45,777 nt of DNA from Gemmatimonadota bacterium (GCA_018673255.1 JABHDC010000146.1:1-45777); one strand, 5' to 3'; positions 32,619 to 41,132 are shown, counted from the stretch's first letter. Made by a program: numbers and translations. The notes: a model not told the origin generated them from the letters alone.

Positions 32619-33134
32619 ATGGCAGGCGCTCTACCTCAACGTATCAAGCTGACCGTAGCGACTGTGGATGACGCAGCAACGATCCACAGTCTTCAGACCG
32701 AGGCCTTCCTGCCGATCCTCGAGAAGTACCAGGATCACGAGACCAACCCGGCGAACGATAGCATCGAGCGGACCCTGCAAAGGTTGGCTCAACCCGCCAC
32801 GACCTACTACCTGATCGTGCTGGAAGACGCTCCGATCGGTGCCATACGAGTCGTCCATGACCAGCAGCTGGATCGGGCGCGCATCAGTCCGATGTTTATC
32901 AGCCCCAGATTCCAGGGACACGGATACGCGCAGGAGGCGATCGCGCTTCTTGAGCAGGTCGTGGAAGCTCAGACTTGGGAGCTCAACACAATCCAGGAAG
33001 AAGAGCGCAACTGCCATCTCTATGAGAAACTCGGCTACACAAGAACCGGTGAGTCTATAGTCATCAACGACCGGATGACGATTGTGGCCTATCAGAAGCA
33101 GACGATTGTGGCCTATCAGAAGCAGAAGGGATAG
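32619..33134 (+). CDS. GNAT-family N-acetyltransferase with duplicated tail
   Basis: 171 residues from the ATG at 32619, 5 bases after the preceding stop; an upstream in-frame start at 32565 would overlap that gene. The acetyl-CoA motif is present (ISPRFQGHGYAQEAIALLEQ), along with the terminal strand of the fold (NCHLYEKLGYTRTGESI). The C-terminus reads MTIVAYQKQTIVAYQKQKG because a 24-base segment is duplicated in tandem, adding 8 residues. The fold is otherwise complete, so the enzyme is probably active. Substrate is unknown. It converges on the kinase gene at 33177 with 42 bases between the stops. Confidence 0.87.
   Translation: MAGALPQRIKLTVATVDDAATIHSLQTEAFLPILEKYQDHETNPANDSIERTLQRLAQPATTYYLIVLEDAPIGAIRVVHDQQLDRARISPMFISPRFQGHGYAQEAIALLEQVVEAQTWELNTIQEEERNCHLYEKLGYTRTGESIVINDRMTIVAYQKQTIVAYQKQKG
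33078..33125 (+). repeat. Perfect 24-bp tandem duplication
   Basis: Bases 33078-33101 are repeated without change at 33102-33125, ending 6 bases before the stop codon of the acetyltransferase gene. The unit is a multiple of three and encodes TIVAYQKQ twice. Absence of any mismatch means the duplication is recent or under correction. Confidence 0.9.
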
Positions 33135-33176
33135 CCGGGCTAATGCTTGCGTTACGTTGCGTGACGACGACGGCAT

Positions 33177-33677
33177 CTACTCGAAACAGAGCACGTCGCC
33201 AGCCCGAAGCATCTCCACCTTCACCTGGTGCCTTTCGAACTGTTCCAATGCGAGTGGCAGGTTCTCCTCGTTCCAGCGGTGCCCCCAACACGCCGTCGTG
33301 AAAGCGCCTCGAAGCGTCTCTCTCTCAAGTTGGGTCTCCTTCCCCAGACGGCGGCGTATGTGGCGACGCGCCAGCCGCCAGTGCCGTTGCCATCGAGGCA
33401 CATCCAGGCAGATGACTTGCTCTGCTCTCTCGAAAATGGGTCCGCACCATTTCCAGTAGACGCCATCTATGATCCACCTCTCAGCAGAGACGGCCTCCGC
33501 CAGCAGGCGGTCACGCTCAACCGGATCACGTCGCACATCGAAGTGGCCCGCATCGTTGTCCCAGAACAGGGCGTCCAGCTGGATATGGGGCAGTCCACTC
33601 TCAATAGAGAGACGCTGGGCCAGACTGGTCTTCCCAGATGCAGGGCCGCCAAAGATGTAGAGTCGCTCAGGTTGCAT
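33177..33677 (-). CDS. P-loop nucleotide kinase-like protein (FlaR/adenylate-kinase-related)
   Basis: 166 residues from the ATG at 33677, which lies 5 bases after the stop of the dioxygenase gene; the longer open frame to 33797 would overlap that gene. Walker A GGPASGKTS is at about residues 10-18. It is followed by PHIQLDALFWDND and WIIDGVYWKW, the pattern of the small AAA/adenylate-kinase-like proteins annotated as DNA topology modulation protein FlaR. A basic arginine lid (HWRLARRHIRRRLGKETQ) follows, which should clamp the phosphates. The substrate is unknown. It probably shares a transcript with the dioxygenase from the promoter near 34917-34945. Confidence 0.85.
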   Translation of the reverse strand: MQPERLYIFGGPASGKTSLAQRLSIESGLPHIQLDALFWDNDAGHFDVRRDPVERDRLLAEAVSAERWIIDGVYWKWCGPIFERAEQVICLDVPRWQRHWRLARRHIRRRLGKETQLERETLRGAFTTACWGHRWNEENLPLALEQFERHQVKVEMLRAGDVLCFE

Positions 33678-33682
33678 CGTGC

Positions 33683-34858
33683 CTAGTCTGCCGCCTTCTG
33701 CAACTTCTCCCACGCCTCGCCAGCTGCGGCTGCCTGCTTCTCCAACTCGCCTCGCCAACCCAGCAGCTGTCCTGATTTGATGTTCTTGAGATCCCACGTC
33801 GCGTATCGATCTTCCAGTGTATCTCCCAGCACCTCAGTCTCTGCCCAGCGATCCCACGCCGTCTTCATCCACTCGTGCGGCAGCGCTTCACGCACGGCCG
33901 GATCGTGCTGCCAGGCCCAGCGCCCATCTGCCACCTTCGGCTTTCCTTCGAGCGGGCCATCCCACTTGTTCCAGGCGAGGACCAAGGTATTGCGTTCGCG
34001 ATCAGGCACTGTGTGACCCGTGTGGATGTTGGTCCCGATTCGGATCAGTGCTTGTCCGGCCTTGAGCCGAACCGCGGTTTGACCTGGAAGCGGGCCCTCC
34101 CCATCCCAGCTGGGTGTATGCGGCACACCCGCCTCCTTCATACGCTTCGGCAGAAGCACATCGTGCTCGAAGGGTGTCCGCCACCGACTGTGGCTTCCCT
34201 CGACGATCTCGTGGCACTCGTCGTCGACGAGGGCCAGGAAGATGCCCACCCCGTTGCGCACGTCGATCTGCTTGTTATTTCGTTCCTGGATCTTCTCCCA
34301 CACGGCCCTTTCGGCTTCCTCCGAATACGCCTCGGGACCGTCCGGTCGACCTTCCTGGGAATTGCGGCTTTCGCCGGTGCCCCACCACGTCGTGTCGCGA
34401 TGCCAGCCGAGTTTGTGCTCGTGTTTCCTGTTGTTGCACCAGAGCAATATCGTGCTCAGTGTCAGGTCTTCCGGCTGGAGTCCGTTGCACCAACCCGACA
34501 CAAATTCCAGCATCTCGTCGGAACCATGGAACTCGGCGAAGCTCGGTTCGTTGAACGCCGGGTGGATGATCCCACGGATCGCCCACGGTTCATCCTGCTC
34601 TGTCCGGTGGACATAACCTTTGGAGGAGTCGATCTCACTGTATCCCTTCTCAGGCCGGACCGCCTCCGTCACACGACGGCCAGCCTCGCGGAGAATCGGG
34701 ATCCATTCGCTGTCGATGAAGTCATCGATGATGACGACGCTGTGCTCACGCAGAGCCTCCAGACGGGCTTCGGTGGCGCCCTTACCGGACCACTCAGGCT
34801 GGAAGTCCAGAAATGCCGGCGCGCGATGTGAGTCCGTGGCGGAAGATGCAACACTCAT
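33683..34858 (-). CDS. Phytanoyl-CoA dioxygenase-like Fe(II)/2-oxoglutarate enzyme
   Basis: 391 residues. The iron site HxD is in LGWHRDTTWWG (H153, D155). The distal histidine and 2-oxoglutarate arginine lie in NIHTGHTVPDRERNTLVLAWN (H279 or H282, R287 or R289). A large Glu/Arg-rich insertion (about 162-205) separates the two, making the protein about 100 residues longer than most PhyH members. The ending (LEKQAAAAGEAWEKLQKAAD) is a free charged helix. AGGAG lies 9 bases before the ATG, so the start is reliable. It is a cytoplasmic oxygenase of unknown substrate, co-directional and nearly contiguous with the P-loop kinase gene. Confidence 0.88.
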   Translation of the reverse strand: MSVASSATDSHRAPAFLDFQPEWSGKGATEARLEALREHSVVIIDDFIDSEWIPILREAGRRVTEAVRPEKGYSEIDSSKGYVHRTEQDEPWAIRGIIHPAFNEPSFAEFHGSDEMLEFVSGWCNGLQPEDLTLSTILLWCNNRKHEHKLGWHRDTTWWGTGESRNSQEGRPDGPEAYSEEAERAVWEKIQERNNKQIDVRNGVGIFLALVDDECHEIVEGSHSRWRTPFEHDVLLPKRMKEAGVPHTPSWDGEGPLPGQTAVRLKAGQALIRIGTNIHTGHTVPDRERNTLVLAWNKWDGPLEGKPKVADGRWAWQHDPAVREALPHEWMKTAWDRWAETEVLGDTLEDRYATWDLKNIKSGQLLGWRGELEKQAAAAGEAWEKLQKAAD

Positions 34859-34916
34859 TGTTTGATTCTCCTGGTAGCCAACTGGACTGTCTCAGTTCCG
34901 GAAATTCGCGCAGACC

Positions 34917-34945
34917 ATAATACTCGCACCCCAGGCCTGGGCCAA
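34917..34945 (-). promoter_or_regulatory. Sigma-70-type promoter for the dioxygenase-kinase pair
   Basis: On the minus strand TTGGCC (34945-34940) and TATTAT (34922-34917) are separated by 17 bases. They match the consensus -35 box at 4 of 6 and the -10 box at 5 of 6. A transcript would start near 34910, leaving a leader of about 50 bases that contains the AGGAG of the dioxygenase gene. Confidence 0.5.
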
Positions 34946-35067
34946 TAGCCGCTATGGTGATCCCGCCCCGCTTGCTCAGGTCCACGTGTTGTGCCCTTCT
35001 TGGCATACATCAAACCGACGAGGCGTAATCACGATTTCCTCAATCTGGAAACCAGAGGCCAAATGTG

Positions 35068-36465
35068 ATGCAGAGCTGGTCTGAAGGGTGGTGTCAGGTA
35101 TTCAAGCACCTGCGTGAGCAGGCACACGCCGCCGGCGTGCTGTCTCTGCTGTTCCTGGCGGCCTGCGAACCCTCGGCCGAAACGCTGGTCGATCGTCTTG
35201 GCGATCCCGAAGCGCGCTCCCTGGCCCGCCAGGAACTACTGCTGGCCAAGGAGCACGCCGTGGAACCTCTGTTGGCCGCTATGGAGGACCCCGGGCATGC
35301 CGACTCCCGCCCCGAGCTGGTAGAGGTCCTGGCCAGTCTGACCATGCGTGTCGATGACCCGCGCATCATGGCCTCTCTTGCCCGTCACCTGGCTGATGAC
35401 CCCGACCCGGAAGTGAGAGAGCGGATCGCCCACATTGCCCGCCGCCTGGGGTTCAAGGACTTCGCCGGTCCGCTTCTGGATGCCGTAGCCGACGACGAAT
35501 CCAGCCAGGTGCGGTATGAAGCCATCATGGGTCTGTCGGCACTGGCCGACGGTCTGAGCGCAGTGGACGAGCAGCGCCTCAGAGAAGTGGTTCGGCACCT
35601 CGTGAAAGACTCTCACCAGGGCCTGCGCGACGAAGCCATCATGGTGCTGGAGGAGCAGGTAACGGCGCAACTCAGGGAGGCCCACACCAGCCAGTTGCAA
35701 GCGGAGACAACGCGGGCTGAATCGCTCTACCATCAGGCCATCCTGACCTACCCCGACAGCCGCCACGCACACTATCGTTTCGCCCGGTACCAGATGGATC
35801 TGGGCGATCACCACGAGGGGCTCGCCACGCTGCGTGAGCACGGCATGCTCCTCGATGTGCCGCGACTGAGCACGCCGCCATCCCTCGATGGCCGCCTGGA
35901 CGAACCGGTGTGGCGCGAGGCGGCCAGCGGCGGCTCGTTTTCCCAGTTCGCCAGCGTCCACAAGGCGAACTTCCCATCGGAAGTCGAGACAGATCTGTAC
36001 GTGGGATATACCGACCAGGCCCTGTATCTGGGTTTCGTAGGCCATGATGCACACCCCGACAGCATCCAGGCGGGCGACCACGAAGAGGACGGCTCGATAT
36101 GGTGGGAGGATATCGTCGAAGTGTATGTGGACGCCAACTTCGACCATCGCAGCTACCTGCAGGTCGGCGTCAACAGCAAAGGGGTAACCAGTGACTTCTG
36201 GTATCCCAACGGGTTACGCGGCGAGGGCCAAGACCAGGACTGGGACGCCGACATGACCGTCGGGGCCCGCATCGGCGATGGTCACTGGGCCCTGGAGCTG
36301 GAGTTGCGATGGCAGCCACACCAGATGCCGCGTCCACAACCGGGAGACCTGTGGGGCTTCAACTTCGTGCGGGTGTACCGGGGCTCAGAATTCAGTCAGT
36401 GGGTCCGCACCTACGGGTCAGAGGCACATACACCCGACGATTTCGGACTGCTGTTGTTCAAGTAG
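35068..36465 (+). CDS. Lipoprotein with HEAT-like repeats and C-terminal CBM9-like domain
   Basis: 465 residues from the ATG at 35068; a GTG at 35065 is equally possible, and AGAGG at 35054-35058 serves both. The long n-region precedes a lipoprotein signal with lipobox LAAC (LLFLAACEPS). Residues 35-200 are HEAT-like helical repeats (VEPLLAAMEDPG, DPEVRERIAHIARRLG, SSQVRYEAIMGLSAL). A TPR-like pair follows at about 210-265. Residues 275-465 are a beta-sandwich of the CBM9/DOMON kind (PSLDGRLDEPVWREA, LYVGYTDQALYLGFVGHD, WEDIVEVYVDAN, FNFVRVYRG). No catalytic site is visible. It would sit in the periplasm or outer membrane and bind carbohydrate or a similar ligand. An ABC-type permease gene follows 70 bases later. 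Confidence 0.85.
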   Translation: MQSWSEGWCQVFKHLREQAHAAGVLSLLFLAACEPSAETLVDRLGDPEARSLARQELLLAKEHAVEPLLAAMEDPGHADSRPELVEVLASLTMRVDDPRIMASLARHLADDPDPEVRERIAHIARRLGFKDFAGPLLDAVADDESSQVRYEAIMGLSALADGLSAVDEQRLREVVRHLVKDSHQGLRDEAIMVLEEQVTAQLREAHTSQLQAETTRAESLYHQAILTYPDSRHAHYRFARYQMDLGDHHEGLATLREHGMLLDVPRLSTPPSLDGRLDEPVWREAASGGSFSQFASVHKANFPSEVETDLYVGYTDQALYLGFVGHDAHPDSIQAGDHEEDGSIWWEDIVEVYVDANFDHRSYLQVGVNSKGVTSDFWYPNGLRGEGQDQDWDADMTVGARIGDGHWALELELRWQPHQMPRPQPGDLWGFNFVRVYRGSEFSQWVRTYGSEAHTPDDFGLLLFK

Positions 36466-36479
36466 CCTGACCATCCAAT

Positions 36480-36496
36480 CGACGTGGGTTACGTCG
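36480..36496. terminator. Short hairpin between the lipoprotein and permease genes
   Basis: CGACGT (36480-36485) pairs with ACGTCG (36491-36496) around a 5-base loop, 14 bases after the lipoprotein stop. No T-tract follows, so termination would be weak, and the structure may be incidental. Confidence 0.22.
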
Positions 36497-36535
36497 CAGC
36501 TGCCGTTTCCCCGTTGACCCATCCTTGAGTCCATC

Positions 36536-38890
36536 ATGCTGACCGTCCTGTTCCGTGCAGCCCTGCGCAGCGCCTTCAGAGAGCCTGCTTATCTGACCGT
36601 TCGTGTCCTCGGTCTCGCTGTGGGCATCGCCACCTCGTGCCTCGCGCTGGCCTTCGTGCGCTGGGAACTGGGCTTCGACGGCAGTCCCCCCCACGCCGAG
36701 CATATCTACCGGATCGTGTCCGACCGGACCAGCGAGTTGCCCGCTGCCCTGGGACCGGTGCTCGATGCTGACCCGCACGTTCTGGATTGGGCCCGTCTGA
36801 GTGGATGGTATTACCCACTCCTCTCCCATGGCGACCGGCGGCGCTTTCCTTCCGTCCGTTGTGCCGAACAGGCAATCCTCGAACTGCTCGACCTGAACTT
36901 CGTGGAGGGAGACAGGACGAAGGCACTCACAACGCCGCACAGCGTCGTGCTCACCGACGAACTCAAGCGCTTCTACTTTGGCGACACCTCTGCCCTTGGC
37001 CGGCGCCTGGTCTGGGACAACGGCGACGAAGTCATCGTCACGGGTGTCGTGGAGACACCTCGCCATTCTCACCTGGTCTTCGACGTCCTCGCCTCGTGGG
37101 ATCTCGACATCGTCATGCGCAGCGCCTACTGGCGGGATGATGAGTTCGAGCGTGATGCGACGACCTATGTCCTGCTCGACAACACCACTGCCACCGGCGC
37201 GCTTGTGACCCGGCTGGAGCAACTCATCCGGTCACGCTGGGAAGACTGGGAAGAGCGGCTGTCGCTGCAGCCGATCGCGGACGTCCATCTCTCGCCGCCG
37301 CTGGTGCGAGACCGCTACGAGGCCGGCGACCCCTTGGCCGTCACTGCCGCCATCATCCTGGCAGTAACGACCGTGCTGCTGGCAGCGATCAACTTCGTCA
37401 ATATCACGGTGGCACAGTTCTCGGCCCGCACACGGGAGATCGGCGTGCGCAAGAGCCTCGGAGGCTCTCGCGGCGGGCTGTTCGCCCTCTTCATGGTGGA
37501 GGCCCTGGTCGTCTCCGTGGGATCAACGCTCCTGGGTCTGACACTGGTCGCAGCAGCTGCGAAGCTGTCGCCTGACCTGGCCCCGGTTGCGCGCAGTATC
37601 CCTGGACTGGGACTTCCGGGGGCCTGGATCTGGATGGTCCTGATCGGACTTGGATGCGGGCTGGTGGCGGGCTGGTATCCGGCCTGGGTCGCCTCGCGCT
37701 GGCACGTCGTGGCTGCCCTGCGCGGCACCGCCGCCACGGGACGTCCACGCCGCCTGCAGATGCGGGAGGTGTTGCTGCTGCTCCAGCTGGCCCTGTGTGT
37801 GGCGACATTGACGGCAGGCGCAACCGTCTACGGCCAGGCACGCCAACTGCGCACGACGGATCTCGGCTTCCAGACCGATGACATCCTGATCAGTTTCCTC
37901 AAGTATCCCCAGGTCGAGGACCGCTACGAGACCCTGCGCGAAGTGCTGCCACAGAGCCCGCACATCGAGGGTGCCCTGGCCATCGAGCACTTCCCCGTGC
38001 GCCCCTTCCGCTATGAGTCGACGTGGCATCTGTCGGCGATTGACCGGCCGGATGCGATGGCCTTTGTCCAGATCCTGCCCGCGTTGCCGGGGTATCTCGC
38101 CCTCTTCGACCACCGGCTTGTCGCCGGTCGCGCTTTCGTCCGCAACCAGGATGAACAGTCGAGCGCGGTGATCCTCAACGAGACCGCCCAGCGCCGCCTC
38201 GGGATGGCGCCGGAAGAACTGGTCGGTTCAACTCTGCGTCGTGTGGGTGAGGAGGATCGTGTCCACGTCATCGGCGTGGTGGAAGATTTCCATTTCGAAC
38301 CCCTGCAGATGCCGATCCGACCACTTGTACTGGTTCCACACTGGGCAGACCAATTCCTGGCCATCCGGCTGGCGGGCGAGCCCACGCCACCTGTATTGGA
38401 GGCCGTCCAGCAGCAATGGGCGACGGTCCTGCCCAATTTCCCGTTGTCCTACACACTCTTGTCTGACGAGGTGAGCCGTACGCTCTCGAAGGAGCGGATG
38501 ATGACAGACTTGCTCGTCGCGTGCGGCGTCGTGATTCTGTCGATCTCCCTCGTCGGCGTCTACGCCATGACCTCCTTCGCGTCCCGACGACGGGCGAAGG
38601 AGATCGCCGTGCGCCGCGTCATGGGGGCCACCCTCGGCCAGGCGCTGGGTGTCGTCGTGCTGCCCTACTTGCGACTCGTCGCGGTCGCCGCACTCGTGAC
38701 GACACCACCCGTCATCGTGCTGTCTTTGCGATGGCTTGAGGCGTATCCGGAACGAATCTCTGGATTCACCGTACTTGCCGGCGCCGTCTGCGCGGTCTGC
38801 GTCACGCTGGCAGGTACGGCTGGCGCGTCCGGCTGGCAGGCCCTGGGGTGGACTCGGAAGGCTGTGACCCAGACGCTGCGCCTCGGGTAA
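36536..38890 (+). CDS. Large FtsX/MacB-type ABC permease without adjacent ATPase
   Basis: 784 residues with the duplicated eight-helix layout of long MacB-like permeases. There is an N-terminal helix (LGLAVGIATSCLALAFVRW), a first periplasmic core (about 50-245) and an FtsX block (AVTAAIILAVTTVLLAAINFVNITVAQFSARTREIGVRKSLGGSRGG). A second set comprises helix VLLLLQLALCVATLTAG, another periplasmic core (about 445-640) and a final FtsX block (GVVILSISLVGVYAMTSFASRRRAKEIAVRRVMGATLGQ). The repeated REIGVRKSLG/KEIAVRRVMG motifs are diagnostic. No ATPase gene lies nearby, so it must use one encoded elsewhere, possibly the one at 886. It follows the HEAT/CBM9-like lipoprotein, which could be its periplasmic partner. 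Confidence 0.92.
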   Translation: MLTVLFRAALRSAFREPAYLTVRVLGLAVGIATSCLALAFVRWELGFDGSPPHAEHIYRIVSDRTSELPAALGPVLDADPHVLDWARLSGWYYPLLSHGDRRRFPSVRCAEQAILELLDLNFVEGDRTKALTTPHSVVLTDELKRFYFGDTSALGRRLVWDNGDEVIVTGVVETPRHSHLVFDVLASWDLDIVMRSAYWRDDEFERDATTYVLLDNTTATGALVTRLEQLIRSRWEDWEERLSLQPIADVHLSPPLVRDRYEAGDPLAVTAAIILAVTTVLLAAINFVNITVAQFSARTREIGVRKSLGGSRGGLFALFMVEALVVSVGSTLLGLTLVAAAAKLSPDLAPVARSIPGLGLPGAWIWMVLIGLGCGLVAGWYPAWVASRWHVVAALRGTAATGRPRRLQMREVLLLLQLALCVATLTAGATVYGQARQLRTTDLGFQTDDILISFLKYPQVEDRYETLREVLPQSPHIEGALAIEHFPVRPFRYESTWHLSAIDRPDAMAFVQILPALPGYLALFDHRLVAGRAFVRNQDEQSSAVILNETAQRRLGMAPEELVGSTLRRVGEEDRVHVIGVVEDFHFEPLQMPIRPLVLVPHWADQFLAIRLAGEPTPPVLEAVQQQWATVLPNFPLSYTLLSDEVSRTLSKERMMTDLLVACGVVILSISLVGVYAMTSFASRRRAKEIAVRRVMGATLGQALGVVVLPYLRLVAVAALVTTPPVIVLSLRWLEAYPERISGFTVLAGAVCAVCVTLAGTAGASGWQALGWTRKAVTQTLRLG

Positions 38891-38935
38891 CCGGCTCCGG
38901 GCTGATCACCCTCGACTTCGTCTGAAAGGATACCG

Positions 38936-39427
38936 TTGCGCGTCCACATCCGAGAACACATCCCAAGTGACTTGGCCGCGTCTCTTGATTGGCAGACCGA
39001 TCCGGAGATGGGACGGCACCTGTCGTGGCTTCCTCGAACGCACCTCGACGCGACGGCAAGCTTTCAGGATGCCCTCCATCAGCAATCCGTTGAACCGCGG
39101 GAGAGGTTCTACTTCGCCGTCGCCCTTGATGAGACAGACGAGATGATTGGCGACGTGGTATACACAATGGATGAGTCCGGGACCGGGCGGTGTGGATGGT
39201 TCATCCGTCGACGATACTGGGGCCACGGATACGCGACAGAAGCGGTGGCCACGCTGATCGACTACGCCTTCTCCGCGCAGCAACTGGAAACTCTCACGGC
39301 CTCATGCAGATCCAAGAATGTGGCCTCAAGGCGAGTCATGGAGAAGAACGGCTTCCTTCTTCAGGAGCAGTCCGATTCCCGGCTCTGGTTCAGTCTGACT
39401 CGGTCGGATTGGTCTTCATCCAGATGA
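38936..39427 (+). CDS. GNAT-family N-acetyltransferase (RimJ-like)
   Basis: 163 residues from a TTG start at 38936, well supported by AAAGGA (38925-38930) 5 bases upstream and by the absence of an ATG or GTG before the conserved fold. Motifs of the RimJ/RimL branch are visible: WFIRRRYWGHGYATEAVATLIDYAF (acetyl-CoA loop) and SCRSKNVASRRVMEKNGFLLQ (terminal strand and Asn). The likely role is acetylation of an amino group on a protein, antibiotic or metabolite. The stop overlaps the ATG of the kinase remnant (ATGA at 39424-39427), so the two once formed a coupled pair. Confidence 0.9.
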   Translation: MRVHIREHIPSDLAASLDWQTDPEMGRHLSWLPRTHLDATASFQDALHQQSVEPRERFYFAVALDETDEMIGDVVYTMDESGTGRCGWFIRRRYWGHGYATEAVATLIDYAFSAQQLETLTASCRSKNVASRRVMEKNGFLLQEQSDSRLWFSLTRSDWSSSR

Positions 39428-39885
39428 ATTCGCCAGATACGCTTCATCCCCTGCTCTCCTCGCTGCCCGTCGATTGTTCGGGCCGCAGCAACGTCGAGGG
39501 CTGGGACGTCGAGCCCATTTCAGGTGGGGCGAACAACTGCCTCTACAGAGCGCGGCGGGCCGGCGATGATGTGGCCGTGAAGTTCACCGTGCGGGATGAG
39601 CGGGATCGCGCTGAAGACCTGGCTGAGATGATGACCCACGTGACCTACATGGATGTAGCTGTGTCGCGCTGGCGCTGGGTTCTTGACCGATACCTCGAGA
39701 TGGGGATGGAGGTCGCGAGGGAACGCGTGCAGATATGCCTCGCGATCAAAATCGTTGGGTGGGTTGTGAGGATAGCGAGAAGCCTGGGGCGCGACACCGC
39801 TCGTAGCGAGTGGCGCAGGGACGCCAGAAGGAAGTATGAATACTACCTCGAGCGACTGGAGACCGACGACCTGGTATGTCTGTGA
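39424..39885 (+). pseudogene. Aminoglycoside-phosphotransferase-like kinase with its catalytic core deleted
   Basis: 153 codons, about half the length of a normal APH-family kinase. The N-lobe is recognisable: VEPISGGANNCLYRARRAGDDVAVKFTVRDERDRAE, with the glycine loop and the ATP-binding lysine. The sequence then jumps to EDLAEMMTHVTYMDVAVSRWRWVLDRYLE, which in family members follows the catalytic loop and the metal-binding DxE/D motif. The intervening HGDxxxxN loop and DWE region are absent, so this product cannot transfer phosphate. The junction is at about 39609-39618 and leaves the frame open, so an in-frame deletion of roughly 120-150 codons is the simplest explanation. A short regulatory protein is possible but less likely. 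Confidence 0.7.
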
Positions 39886-39888
39886 CAC

Positions 39889-39907
39889 GTCGGATTCTCG
39901 ATCCGAC
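39889..39907. terminator. Hairpin after the kinase remnant
   Basis: GTCGGAT (39889-39895) pairs perfectly with ATCCGAC (39901-39907) around a 5-base loop, 3 bases past the stop codon. No T-tract follows, so it may be a weak terminator or a 3'-end stabiliser. Confidence 0.35.
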
Positions 39908-39985
39908 CACATAGACGTCCATGCTCCTGCCGCATAGAGCACTCTTTCCGAGTGTTGCGCAGGATCACCTGGCCGTGGTTCCTAC

Positions 39986-40004
39986 GGAGTGAGGCTCTCA
40001 CTCC
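39986..40004 (+). promoter_or_regulatory. 8-bp perfect hairpin directly abutting a start codon
   Basis: GGAGTGAG (39986-39993) and CTCACTCC (39997-40004) form a perfect stem with a 3-base loop. The next base is the A of the ATG at 40005. The only GGAG that could serve as ribosome-binding site is inside the 5' strand of the stem, so folding would hide it. This suggests control of translation of the lipoprotein cluster by RNA structure. Confidence 0.5.
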
Positions 40005-41132
40005 ATGACGACGACTCTGCAATCACTTCGGCGACACTGGCTCTTCATAGCCCCGCTACTCCTGTGCCTGGGCTGCGGCGACGACTCTTCGCCGGTCAAA
40101 GTCGTACCCCTTCCCTCTCCGTTCATCACAGAAGTGATGAGTCAGTCATGGTTGGCAATCCAACAGGGCGACAATGTCACCGTGATGCGGCCCGACGGTA
40201 CGGAGAGAACACAGATTGCCGACGTTGGCCTGCACTCATGGTCTCCTGATGCAAATTGGCTTGCGGTAGGACCGACCCCGGTCAGCCTCAGTCTCTACCA
40301 CCCTGAGAGTGGGGCGACGACTCCGATCTATGAGAACGGTTGGTTTGGTGCCTGGTCTCCAGATGCTGCACACATCGCCTTCACGCCCAGAGCAGGAGGA
40401 GAGCTGGAGATCTGGTCTCACGACATTGCATCCGGCGAGCGTCGATTCATGGGCCAAGGCACCGCAACAGACTGGTCCTCGGATGGCAAGTGGATCAGCG
40501 CGCAGTGGTACCCCAGAGACAGCCCGGCATTTTCAACACGTTGGGTCCACCTGATTCGTGCAGATGGCAGTGGCGATGTAACGGACCTCGGCGGAGGGTT
40601 GCCAAAGTCGTTCTCGTCCGATGGTCAGTGGTTCCTCTATGTCGCCGGGGGTTTTTCGGACAATGAGTACCGGGTGGTCCGAATCGATAGCCTCGAGAAC
40701 GTGTTGCTGGCCAAGGTCCGTGAGACGGGCCCGGCCTGCTGGTCGCCCGTCGACCAGTCCGTTGCCTTCGGCGCAGATGGGTATCAGATACGCATTGGTG
40801 CCCCAGGACGCGGCAGCCGGATCGCTGCTACGGGGAGCTATCAACAATGGTCGCCCGATGGCCAATGGCTTGGCTTCCTTGGCAAGCCGGGCGCCCTACC
40901 TACGTATTTGAGCATCATCAGCTCCAAAGGCGGTGGCGTGATATGGGGTACTGAGACGAGTGGTTCCTTTGGTTGGTCGCCAGACAGCCGCCTCTTGGCC
41001 GTTGCCGTCCCTGAGAGCGCAAACTCTGTCGGAATCTATCTCATTGATCCGCTGACCGACGAGAGAAGAAGAGTGGCCGATGGCGATGGCGTCCTCTGGT
41101 CACCACCCATACGCGAACTCACATCTCCATGA
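40005..41132 (+). CDS. Beta-propeller lipoprotein 1 (TolB/WD40-like)
   Basis: 375 residues. A lipoprotein signal peptide ends in lipobox LGC (IAPLLLCLGCGDDSS). The remainder is a propeller of TolB/WD40-like blades, each marked by W-S-[PS]-D-[GAS]: HSWSPDANWLAV, GAWSPDAAHIAF, TDWSSDGKWISA, KSFSSDGQWFLY, QQWSPDGQWLGF, FGWSPDSRLLAV. The first blade has SWLAIQQGDNVTVMRPDGTE, almost the same as in the two genes that follow. Unlike them it lacks an N-terminal fibronectin-like module. No enzymatic site is seen. It should face the periplasm or cell surface and bind a protein or ligand. It is the first of three tandem paralogues and overlaps the second (ATGA at 41129-41132). Confidence 0.85.
   Translation: MTTTLQSLRRHWLFIAPLLLCLGCGDDSSPVKVVPLPSPFITEVMSQSWLAIQQGDNVTVMRPDGTERTQIADVGLHSWSPDANWLAVGPTPVSLSLYHPESGATTPIYENGWFGAWSPDAAHIAFTPRAGGELEIWSHDIASGERRFMGQGTATDWSSDGKWISAQWYPRDSPAFSTRWVHLIRADGSGDVTDLGGGLPKSFSSDGQWFLYVAGGFSDNEYRVVRIDSLENVLLAKVRETGPACWSPVDQSVAFGADGYQIRIGAPGRGSRIAATGSYQQWSPDGQWLGFLGKPGALPTYLSIISSKGGGVIWGTETSGSFGWSPDSRLLAVAVPESANSVGIYLIDPLTDERRRVADGDGVLWSPPIRELTSP

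Noticed and set aside
35000..35029. Promoter TTGGCA-N18-CGTAAT for the HEAT/CBM9-like lipoprotein
   Set aside because: The -10 box is poor (4 of 6) and the spacing is long; not convincing enough to annotate.
39190..39423. Longer N-terminus for the kinase remnant
   Set aside because: That stretch overlaps the acetyltransferase gene out of frame and reads as shadow sequence; the ATGA junction at 39424 marks the start.
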